A stretch of 64,000 bases of DNA, taken from NCBI RefSeq assembly GCF_003610405.1, contig NZ_RAQC01000002.1:62001-126000 (forward strand). Direction: 5' to 3'. The stretch is from Microbacterium sp. AG238 (lineage in GTDB: Bacteria > Actinomycetota > Actinomycetes > Actinomycetales > Microbacteriaceae). The position numbers were made by a program, and so were the translations under genes. The notes under the pieces were generated by a model. It ran no database searches, was not told the origin of the DNA, and saw only the letters and a program-made list of their open reading frames with translations. Below are positions 55,080 through 64,000 of the stretch, piece by piece (the first letter of the stretch is position 1; each line of letters begins with the position of its first letter).

Positions 55080-56006
55080 TCAGCGGATGACGCCGGCGTG
55101 ATGGGTGACCGCGGCGAGGGGGTGCGACTCGTCGAGGTCGGCGAGGGCCATCACCCCGTCGATGCCGACGCCGACGGGGGCCACCAGGCGCACCGACTCG
55201 TCGCCCGCGTGCAGATCGTCGGCGAAGGCCTCCCGCAGCGGGGTCGAGCCGAACACGCCTCCGATCGCGCACACCGGGAACGACTCCTCGTCACTGCGCA
55301 CCTGGGCGATCGCGGCGCGCACGCTCTGGGCGAGCTCATGCGCGGCGCGCACCGAGATGTCCTGCGCGACGGCGTCGCCCGCGTCGGCCGCGCGGGCGAC
55401 GACGGCCGCGTAGCTCGCGACGACGCGGACGCGGTCGGGGTCTGCCTGCAGGCTCATGTACGCCTGCGACAGGTCGGGCCAGCGGTCCGAGACCGCCGCC
55501 GTCAGCTCGGTCGTCGGGCCACGACCGTCGTAAGCGCGCATCACGGCGTCGAGGGCCTCGCGGCCGATCCAGTAGCCGCTGCCGGCATCGCCCATGATCC
55601 AGCCCCAACCGTCGACGCGTGCGGTGGTCTCGGCCCCGACGGCGAGCGTCACGACTCCGGTGCCGGCTGCCACCACGGCCCCGCGCCGGTCGCCGAGGGC
55701 GCCGAGGAACGAGGTCGTCGAATCGTGCGCGAGCACGACCCCGCGCACGCCCTGCGCCGCCGTCAGGGCGAGCAGGGCGTCGGCGTCGGCGTTCGCGTCG
55801 GTCAGCCCCGAGATGCCCGCCACAACCACGTCGGCCAGTGCCCCGGTGCGCGTCGCCGTCTCGGCGACGACGGCGGCGAGCTGGGGGAGCAGCGGCTCGC
55901 CGGTGCGGATGCCGGGGAAGAGGAGGTCTCCACCGGATGCCGCGGCCGGGCGCACCTTGATCCCGCTCTGTCCCGCGTCGATGGCGAGCACGCGACGTGC
56001 ACTCAT
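55080..56006 (-). CDS. BadF/BadG-type sugar kinase (N-acetylglucosamine kinase-like)
   Basis: A 308-residue ASKHA-fold kinase: phosphate-1 loop LAIDAGQSGIKV (about 6), VVLAHDSTTSFLGAL, phosphate-2 loop VAAGTGVVTLAVG (about 110), GWGWIMGDAGSGYWIGREAL (typical of GlcNAc kinases) and adenosine loop CAIGGVFGS (about 250). It likely phosphorylates an amino sugar. Its start overlaps the stop of the esterase gene (ATGA), so the two form an operon, which suggests use of acetylated sugars. Confidence 0.85.
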   Translation of the reverse strand: MSARRVLAIDAGQSGIKVRPAAASGGDLLFPGIRTGEPLLPQLAAVVAETATRTGALADVVVAGISGLTDANADADALLALTAAQGVRGVVLAHDSTTSFLGALGDRRGAVVAAGTGVVTLAVGAETTARVDGWGWIMGDAGSGYWIGREALDAVMRAYDGRGPTTELTAAVSDRWPDLSQAYMSLQADPDRVRVVASYAAVVARAADAGDAVAQDISVRAAHELAQSVRAAIAQVRSDEESFPVCAIGGVFGSTPLREAFADDLHAGDESVRLVAPVGVGIDGVMALADLDESHPLAAVTHHAGVIR

Positions 56007-56983
56007 GCGGCGCCTCCGAGCGCGCGGCGCAGGAAGGCCGCCTGGGCCTCCCACTGGTAGCCCTGCCCGCCCTCGTGCTCGTTGAAGGGGAAGACCGACA
56101 TCTCCTTGTGCGTGCCGCCGTAGGCGTTGAATGCGGCGTAGACCGTCGAAGGCGGGCACACCGGGTCGAGCAGTCCCACCGAGAACAGGGCGGCGGCGTC
56201 GGCGCGACGGGCGAAGTTCACGCCATCGAAGTACGACAGGGTCTCGAAGACCCGGGCCTCGTCGCCGCGGTGGACGGCGAGCCATCGCACGACCTCCTGA
56301 TAGGGGTCGCTGCCGGTGAAGCCCACGGCGCGCTCGAAGTTGCAGAGGAAGGGTACGTCGGGCATCGCCGCGACGAGGCCCTCGCTCAGGCCGGCGGCCG
56401 CGATGGCGATACCGCCGCCCTGGCTGCCGCCCGTGACCGACACCCGCGAGGCGTCGACCTGCGGCAGCGACCGCACCGCGTCGACCGCGCGCACGGCGTC
56501 GGTGAACACGCGCCGGTAGTAGTAGGTCTCCGGCGATTCGATGCCGCGAGTCATGAAGCCGGGCACGGCCGGGCCCGACCCGTGCGGATCGGGCGTCTCG
56601 CCGCCGCTGCCCCACACGCTGCCCTGTCCGCGGGTGTCCATGACGAACGAGGCGTATCCGGCGGTGGCCCAGGCGAGCCGCTCGGTCGGCAGACCCCGAC
56701 CGCCGCCGTAGCCGACGAACTCCACGACCGCCGGCAACGGCCCCTCGCGATGCGCGGGGAGGATCAGCCAGGCCTTCACGGGATCACCGCCGTAACCGGG
56801 GAAGGTCACGTCGTGCACATCGACGGTGGCGTACAGCTCGGCTGCCGCAGACACCGTCACCTCGCCTCCGGCCTCACGCGAGCCCGCGATCGTGGCCGAC
56901 CAGAAATCGTCGAAATCGCTGGGCTCGCTCACCTCCGGGCGATAGTCCTGCAGTTCGGCGAGCGGAAGATCGAAGCGCGGCAC
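56003..56983 (-). CDS. Acetylxylan esterase / cephalosporin-C deacetylase family hydrolase
   Basis: A 326-residue AXE1-family alpha/beta hydrolase: EFVGYGGGRGLPTERLAWATAGYASFVMDTRGQGS, nucleophile in VTGGSQGGGIA (Ser about 185), Asp in VGLLDPVCPPSTVYAAFNAYGG and His in NEHEGG near the end. The family removes acetyl groups from xylo-oligosaccharides and related sugars in the cytosol. GTG 56983 follows TAGGGT on the minus strand (56990-56995) by 6 bases, a leaderless arrangement. First gene of the pair with the kinase. Confidence 0.9.
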   Translation of the reverse strand: MPRFDLPLAELQDYRPEVSEPSDFDDFWSATIAGSREAGGEVTVSAAAELYATVDVHDVTFPGYGGDPVKAWLILPAHREGPLPAVVEFVGYGGGRGLPTERLAWATAGYASFVMDTRGQGSVWGSGGETPDPHGSGPAVPGFMTRGIESPETYYYRRVFTDAVRAVDAVRSLPQVDASRVSVTGGSQGGGIAIAAAGLSEGLVAAMPDVPFLCNFERAVGFTGSDPYQEVVRWLAVHRGDEARVFETLSYFDGVNFARRADAAALFSVGLLDPVCPPSTVYAAFNAYGGTHKEMSVFPFNEHEGGQGYQWEAQAAFLRRALGGAA

Positions 56984-56996
56984 GCGCTCACCCTAG

Positions 56997-59315
<2,319 letters not shown>

Positions 59316-59325
59316 CCTCACTCTG

Positions 59326-59376
59326 ACGCAGCAGAACGCCCCGGCCGCTTCGGCGGTCCGGGGCGTTCTGCTGCGT
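59326..59376. terminator. Strong bidirectional hairpin after icd
   Basis: A perfect 19-bp stem (59326-59344 with 59358-59376) with a 13-base loop that can fold further. It lies 10 bases after icd and 15 bases from the convergent acetyltransferase stop. Confidence 0.8.
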
Positions 59377-59391
59377 GCGTGGGGGAGTCCG

Positions 59392-59844
59392 TCAGAAGCG
59401 GATCTCGGCGACGACCTCGCCGTACTCGGTCTCGTCGACGGGGGTGAAGCCGACACGGGTGAAGAACGCCTCGGGCCCGCCCTCGCCCGCTTCGTAGATC
59501 ACGTTGAGGCAGTCGAAACCGCGCTTGCGCGCCTCGTCGACCAGTTGCTCGACCGCGAAGCGTCCGACGCCGCGGCCCTGGTCGTCGGCGTCGACGTTGA
59601 TGCGCCACAGCACCGAGCGGAAGTGCTCGTGCGGCGCGTCGGGGTCGAAACCGGCGCTGACGAATCCGACGACCTCGTCGCCGTCGAGGATGACGCGCTG
59701 CCATGAGGTCGCAGGGTCGACCACGGTCGCGGCGATGGCGTAGCTCTCGGGCACGACGAAACGCTCCTGCCCGGGCTTCAGCGACAGGTTGTTCACCGCG
59801 ACGATCGTCGACGCCGACAGTTCTTCCACTCGGAGGTCAGCCAT
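59392..59844 (-). CDS. GNAT-family N-acetyltransferase
   Basis: A 150-residue single-domain acetyltransferase. Acetyl-CoA loop INVDADDQGRGVGRFAVEQLVDEARKRG (about 88-115) and the later VIYEAGEGGPEAFFTRVGFTPVDE are typical; FVVPESYAIAATVVDPATSW suggests a diamine-type subgroup, with the substrate uncertain. ATG 59844 is chosen because TAGCCT on the minus strand (59851-59856) lies 6 bases upstream; a GTG at 59850 would be inside that spacing. Confidence 0.87.
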   Translation of the reverse strand: MADLRVEELSASTIVAVNNLSLKPGQERFVVPESYAIAATVVDPATSWQRVILDGDEVVGFVSAGFDPDAPHEHFRSVLWRINVDADDQGRGVGRFAVEQLVDEARKRGFDCLNVIYEAGEGGPEAFFTRVGFTPVDETEYGEVVAEIRF

Positions 59845-59922
59845 GGTCACAGGCTAACGGTGATCGATCCGTCGCGCATCGATCGATCGGACGATACGAC
59901 GGGAGACGTCGGTTCCCGTCGA

Positions 59923-61362
59923 TCAGGCGTGGACGTAGACGTCGGTTCCGGCGACGGCCCACTCGTAGATCTGGGCGGCGCGCGAGTCGGGCATCCCGAC
60001 GCACCCGGCGCTCATCCGGTTGCCCCAGTTGCTGTGCCAGTAGACGCCATGGAACGCCTGATCGCCGTTGAAGTACATGGCCCACTTGACGTCGGGCTGA
60101 ACGTAGCTGACACCCGAGTCGGCAGCGGTGCCGCGCATGTCCTGGCGTGGGGTCTTCCACCCGATCGTGTAGTAGCCGGTCTGCGTGTCGGCGCCGGGGC
60201 GGCCCGTCGAGACGAGCCACGAGTCGACGACGACGCCGTTCTCCTTGAGGTAGAGGCGTTGCTCGCCGAGGTCGACCTCGAGAAGACGGGTGATGGTCTC
60301 GGTAGTGACCGGGACGACATCCACGGGCAGACGGTAGGCGGCATCCCCCGTCGCGAGCTGTTCGGCGAAATCGGCGGCGATGCCGTCGGTCGAAGTCAGC
60401 GTGCGGCCGTCGAGACCGGCGTCGGAGTCGTCGATGATCTCACCGGCGGCGTTGGCGAACACCACGCCGTTCACGGGGGCACGATCGACGAGGCTCGGCA
60501 GCGTGTCGACGACGGGCTGGATGGCGGCGGGGTCTGCCGTGATCTCGAACGACCCGTCGTCGGCGGTCGCGACCGTCAGCCAGCTCGCCGCCGTGGCGCG
60601 GTCGACGGGAACGGTGCGCTCGTCGCCGACGTAGAAGCCGACGCCGTCGAGCATGCTGTTGAGCGACGCGGCGGTCTCTTCCGCGGCGGCGGTGGTGGTC
60701 AGTGCCGAGACGGGTGTGAGCTCGGGGTCGATGGCGGCGCCGGTCGCGCCGGAGTCGAACGCGCTCTGCAGGCCCGCACGGGCCGCCTCGGGGTCCACTC
60801 CCGCGCCGGGCACGTCGGGGCTGACGACGTAGGACGTACCGTCGAACGAGATGGATGCCGCCGTGGGCTCGACGTAGAGGTCGCCCGCAGCGCCCCGCAG
60901 CGCGCTGCTGGCGCTGGCTTCGTCGAGGGTCACGGTGGCGGCGATGGGGTCGCCGAACCACTGGGTGACGTTCCACGCGGGTCGGGCGTCGAAGGCGGAT
61001 GCCGCGAGCGCCGTGCCGTCCACCTGCGCCCCGAGGTCGGCACCCGAGACGCTCGCCCCGCCGTCACCGAGCGTGACGGTGGTCTGGTCGAGCCGGTCCT
61101 GCACAGCCGATGCTGCGGCGCCGGGGGTCATGAAACCGACGGGGACGCCGGCGATGGTCGTGCCGGGGGCGATCAGGAAGAAGGATGCCGCGGCTGCTCC
61201 CAGCGCGACGACGCCGACGGGAACACCGATCCACAGGCCGAGATGCCGCTTCTTGCGCGCCGGCTCGACAGGTGCCCATTCGACGCGCTGATCGGGATCG
61301 GTCGAGGGCACGCCCGATTCGGCCGTGCTCTCGTGATCATGCTTCGACGCGACATCCGTCAC
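59923..61362 (-). CDS. L,D-transpeptidase (YkuD) with membrane anchor
   Basis: A 479-residue cell-wall enzyme: cytosolic basic N-terminus, one membrane helix (about 43-65), two repeated peptidoglycan-binding-like domains (about 70-330, with ATAASWLTVATADDGSFEIT) and a C-terminal YkuD domain. Its catalytic HSNWGNRMSAGCVGMPD has the Cys. It forms 3-3 peptidoglycan crosslinks outside the membrane. GTG 61362 has a GGGGG-type ribosome site seven bases upstream. Confidence 0.92.
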   Translation of the reverse strand: MTDVASKHDHESTAESGVPSTDPDQRVEWAPVEPARKKRHLGLWIGVPVGVVALGAAAASFFLIAPGTTIAGVPVGFMTPGAAASAVQDRLDQTTVTLGDGGASVSGADLGAQVDGTALAASAFDARPAWNVTQWFGDPIAATVTLDEASASSALRGAAGDLYVEPTAASISFDGTSYVVSPDVPGAGVDPEAARAGLQSAFDSGATGAAIDPELTPVSALTTTAAAEETAASLNSMLDGVGFYVGDERTVPVDRATAASWLTVATADDGSFEITADPAAIQPVVDTLPSLVDRAPVNGVVFANAAGEIIDDSDAGLDGRTLTSTDGIAADFAEQLATGDAAYRLPVDVVPVTTETITRLLEVDLGEQRLYLKENGVVVDSWLVSTGRPGADTQTGYYTIGWKTPRQDMRGTAADSGVSYVQPDVKWAMYFNGDQAFHGVYWHSNWGNRMSAGCVGMPDSRAAQIYEWAVAGTDVYVHA

Positions 61363-61485
61363 CGCTGTACCCCCGTCTGCGCGTGAACGCGCACTCGGAA
61401 CTCATGGTACGCGACAGCAGTCCGAGAGCGGCCTGAGTGAAACCAGAGTGTTATTCAGCGGCGCGATCCGGCTCGCGCCGGGTGC

Positions 61486-61923
61486 TCAGCTGGCGCCGCA
61501 GAGTTCGGTGTAGGTGTCGATGCTGCCCTGGACGTCGCTGAGCGCCGTGGTCAGCTCCGTGGCTCGATCGGTGTCGCCGGCGGCGACGGCCTCCATCGAA
61601 TCGGCGGCCGAGGAGAACGCCGTCTGCAGGTCGGGGAGGATGCCCGAGACTTCTTCGTTGGTGACCTGGGCGGCAGCCTCGCCCATGCCGTCGGAGATGG
61701 TGCGCAGCGCACTCGCCGCCGCGGCGGGGTCGGAGGGGTCGATCTCCTGGATGCCCTGCGTGGCTTCGGTCATGACGTCGTCGACCTGCGTGCACGCGTC
61801 TTCGACCGACTGGTTGCTCGCGGCGTTCGAGCCTCCGGAGGCGGAGTCGTCGCCCCCGGTGCATCCGGTCAGGGCGACGAGCGCCAGCGCGGTGACGGTG
61901 AGGGCGGTCAGGCGACGGTTCAT
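61486..61923 (-). CDS. Small lipoprotein
   Basis: A 145-residue lipoprotein: signal peptide with lipobox ALTGC (Cys 21), Ser/Gly/Asn-rich linker and a helical body (about 45-140) with Cys near both ends (EDACTQ and YTELCGAS), possibly joined by a disulfide. ATG 61923 has a GAGGAG site. Not recognised; it lies 123 bases upstream of the L,D-transpeptidase gene on the same strand. Confidence 0.75.
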   Translation of the reverse strand: MNRRLTALTVTALALVALTGCTGGDDSASGGSNAASNQSVEDACTQVDDVMTEATQGIQEIDPSDPAAAASALRTISDGMGEAAAQVTNEEVSGILPDLQTAFSSAADSMEAVAAGDTDRATELTTALSDVQGSIDTYTELCGAS

Positions 61924-62023
61924 GCGGTTCTCCTCGGGGCGGCGATCACTCCACCCTACGGAGGAGTGGCGCTGGAGAGTCCCACTTGACATCTGGTCTG
62001 GACGTGCGGCGCGGATGTAACGG

Positions 62024-62095
62024 GTTTGTAAACATCACTAGCAAAACCGACCCGGCCGCTTGTGCCGGCCCCTTTCGTAAGGTCTACTAACAAAC
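62024..62095. promoter_or_regulatory. Candidate ROK-regulator half-sites
   Basis: GTTTGT (62024-62029, within GTTTGTAAAC) and its inverse ACAAAC (62090-62095, within TACTAACAAAC, ending at the start codon) face each other. A short GC hairpin lies between (62052-62070). Autoregulation by the ROK protein is plausible. Confidence 0.4.
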
Positions 62096-63244
62096 ATGAC
62101 GAGCTCGGACACCCAGGCCCCGCGGCGCACGACCCGCACGCGGCGCCCAGGCGCGAAGATCCTGCCCGAGCACGCTCGGGCGCACAACCGCGCGCTCGTT
62201 CTCGAACGGCTCTTCCACGGGGGAGCGATGAGCCGTGCCGACCTGGCCCGCGAGACCGGATTGACGCGCGTCACGATCTCCGACCTCGTCGCCGAGCTCA
62301 TCGGCGACGGCTTCGTGGCGGAACAGGGTGTCCGCGAGGCCGCGGGCCCGGGCAAGCCTGCCATCCTCATCGATCTCGCTCGTGACGGGCACCGCATCGT
62401 CGGCCTCGACCTCTCGGGGAACGACCTGTTCGCGGGGGCAGTCATGACCCTCGACGGCGAGATCGTCGCGCGTCACGAGGCTGCCGTCCCCCGAGACCGC
62501 GCCGACATCCTGCCGGTGGTCGTCGAGCTGGCGCGCACTCTCGTGCGCGATGCGCATGCGCCCGTGCTCGGGGTGGGCGTCGGTACCCCGGGTGTCGTCG
62601 ACGCGGCCGGGGTCGTGCTCGCCGCGCCCGGCCTCGGTTGGGAAGGCGTCGACCTCACCGGCATCCTGAGCGATGCCGTCGGCGTGCCCGTCCTCGTCGC
62701 GAACGACGCGAACGCCGCGGTGCTCGCGGAGCACACGTTCGGCGGAGCCGGTGACGACGTCATCCTCGTCAAAGTCGGCCGAGGCGTCGGTGCCGGGCTC
62801 CTCACCGGCGGCGACCCCCTGCGCGGTGCGCGATCGGCCGCGGGTGAGATCGGTCACGTCACCGTGGGCACCGACGGCGGCCCCGACTGCGCCTGCGGCA
62901 AGGTGGGATGTCTCGAGGCATGGATCTCGGTCCCCTCTCTCTCCGCCCGCCTCGCAGCCGGTGCCGAAAGCGATCGCGAGGGACTCCTGCGCGACGCGGG
63001 CGAGCGGCTCGGCATCGCACTGGCCCCCATCGTCGGGGCGCTCGATCTGTCGGAGGTCGTCCTCTCCGGCCCCGCAGAACTTCTCGACGGCCCGCTCGCA
63101 CGGGCGGCTGCCGAGACGGTGCGCACCCGCACGCTCGCCACGTTCCACGACGAGCTGCAGGTGCGGATGACGGAGCAAGGCCAGGACATCGTCCTGCGCG
63201 GCGCTGCCGTCATGGTCCTGTCAGGTCGCCTCGGCGTCTCCTGA
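62096..63244 (+). CDS. ROK-family transcriptional regulator (NagC/XylR type)
   Basis: A 382-residue regulator. A winged helix-turn-helix (about 20-80: NRALVLERLFHGGAMSRADLARETGLTRVTISDLVAELI) precedes a ROK sugar-kinase-like domain (about 95-380) with GVGTPGVVD, NDANAAVLAEHTFGG and the zinc motif CACGKVGCLEAW. It probably senses a sugar and controls the ABC transporter beginning at 63339, 94 bases downstream. ATG 62096 has no ribosome site; TCTACT lies just upstream. Confidence 0.92.
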   Translation: MTSSDTQAPRRTTRTRRPGAKILPEHARAHNRALVLERLFHGGAMSRADLARETGLTRVTISDLVAELIGDGFVAEQGVREAAGPGKPAILIDLARDGHRIVGLDLSGNDLFAGAVMTLDGEIVARHEAAVPRDRADILPVVVELARTLVRDAHAPVLGVGVGTPGVVDAAGVVLAAPGLGWEGVDLTGILSDAVGVPVLVANDANAAVLAEHTFGGAGDDVILVKVGRGVGAGLLTGGDPLRGARSAAGEIGHVTVGTDGGPDCACGKVGCLEAWISVPSLSARLAAGAESDREGLLRDAGERLGIALAPIVGALDLSEVVLSGPAELLDGPLARAAAETVRTRTLATFHDELQVRMTEQGQDIVLRGAAVMVLSGRLGVS

Positions 63245-63338
63245 CCCTGCTCCACATCCCCTGAGATCCACCCGCACCAACCGCTCCACACCCGGACGAG
63301 CCATCCGACTCGTCGACACCAGAGAAGAAGGAATCACC

Positions 63339-64000
63339 ATGAAGAAGAGCCTCGGAGCACTGTCGCTCCTCGGTGCCTCCGCCCTGCTGCTCGCCGGTTG
63401 CGCGAGCGGCGACGCGGGGCAGAGCGCCGAGACCGGAGACCTGACCGTGTGGCTTGTCGGCACCGACACCCCGCAGGACGCCCGCGACTACCTCAAGAAG
63501 ACGTTCGAAGCCGAGAACGAAGGCTGGACGTTGACCATCGAGGAGAAGACCTGGGCCGACACCGCGGACAACTACGTCGCCGCGCTGTCATCGAACGACG
63601 CACCCGACCTGGTCGAGGTCGGCAACACGCAGTCGCCCGGCTTCATCGACCAGGGCCTGTTCCTCGACATCTCCGACATCGAGGCCGACCTCGGCGGCGA
63701 TGCGTTGCTGCAGAGCTTCGTCGAGCTCGGATCCGCGGACGGCAGCCTCTACGCCGCGCCGTACTACGCGGGGTCGCGCATCGTCTTCTACTCGCCCTCT
63801 TCATACAGCGGTGAGGTGCCCACGACGCTCGAGGAGTACGTGGCCGACGGCATCGCCGCGACGACAGCCACCAAGTCGGGCATCTACGCACCCGGCAAGG
63901 ACTGGTACAACGCCCTTCCCTACGTCTGGGCGAACGGCGGCGAGATCGCGACCCAGGACGGCGACACCTGGAAGGGCGGGTTCTCCAGCTCGGGCGGCAT
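63339..64000 (+). CDS. Extracellular sugar-binding lipoprotein of ABC importer (3' end outside window)
   Basis: 220 codons are visible before the window ends. A lipoprotein signal with ALLLAGC (Cys 21) is followed by a family 1 solute-binding domain: LTVWLVGTDTPQDARDYLKKTFEAE, DAPDLVEVGNTQSPGFIDQGLFLDIS and AAPYYAGSRIVFYSP. This type binds oligosaccharides and delivers them to an ABC importer. AAGGA lies seven bases before ATG 63339. Control by the adjacent ROK protein is likely. Confidence 0.93.
   Translation, partial: MKKSLGALSLLGASALLLAGCASGDAGQSAETGDLTVWLVGTDTPQDARDYLKKTFEAENEGWTLTIEEKTWADTADNYVAALSSNDAPDLVEVGNTQSPGFIDQGLFLDISDIEADLGGDALLQSFVELGSADGSLYAAPYYAGSRIVFYSPSSYSGEVPTTLEEYVADGIAATTATKSGIYAPGKDWYNALPYVWANGGEIATQDGDTWKGGFSSSGG

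Overview
The window is a continuous piece of a high-GC actinobacterial chromosome. The GC-rich third codon positions, GTG starts, TAnnnT -10 elements directly before start codons, a DUF222/HNH gene, the DUF6350(perM)-purN-purH order and the monomeric isocitrate dehydrogenase all point to Microbacteriaceae, probably Microbacterium or a close relative. That placement comes from gene content, not from a search. I see no rRNA, tRNA, CRISPR array, phage genes or complete insertion sequence.

Region by region. 1-5 kb: the end of a PcrA/UvrD helicase, an SseB-like protein, a stand-alone LigD-type polymerase and a ThrE-type exporter. 5.7-10.1 kb (minus): a cell-wall-anchored PAP2 phosphatase, an ATP-dependent DNA ligase and an AI-2E family permease. 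10.3-13.3 kb: a PhoA-type alkaline phosphatase and a DUF916-like surface protein. 13.3-18.5 kb: acyl-CoA dehydrogenase, TetR regulator, an FAD/Rieske oxidoreductase and an acyl-CoA ligase. 18.6-21.1 kb: a small membrane exporter and a two-component system. 21.2-28.4 kb: sucCD, a purine permease, perM-like gene, purN and purH.

28.5-48.8 kb is the accessory and most interesting part: a compact type VII secretion (T7SS) island. It has an RDD/FHA membrane protein, a three-ATPase EssC/EccC-type motor with an FHA domain, two WXG100-like substrate modules (38.3-43.5 and 45.5-48.8 kb), a recurring lipoprotein family, and a decayed third module (35.1-36.4 kb) lying against a DUF222/HNH gene. Both substrate modules start with the same promoter architecture, a GGGGAGnnCTCCCC palindrome abutting a -35-like TCGAC, an 18-bp spacer and a TAGnnT -10. 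I regard this as the best candidate for a little-described system. An unrelated flavoprotein disulfide reductase sits between the two modules.

49-64 kb returns to housekeeping and metabolism: an Ada/AlkA-Ogt alkylation-repair pair; a heterodimeric ABC exporter behind a leader with a short ORF and hairpins; a BadF-type kinase and an acetylxylan-esterase-type hydrolase; monomeric icd; a GNAT acetyltransferase; an L,D-transpeptidase; a small lipoprotein; and a ROK regulator followed by a sugar-binding lipoprotein that runs off the end.

Three cross-window signals stand out: an identical 18-base palindromic element before sucC and icd, 36 kb apart; the shared promoter of the two T7SS modules; and at least a dozen start codons placed 6-10 bases after a TAnnnT hexamer with no usable Shine-Dalgarno sequence, as expected for leaderless mRNAs.
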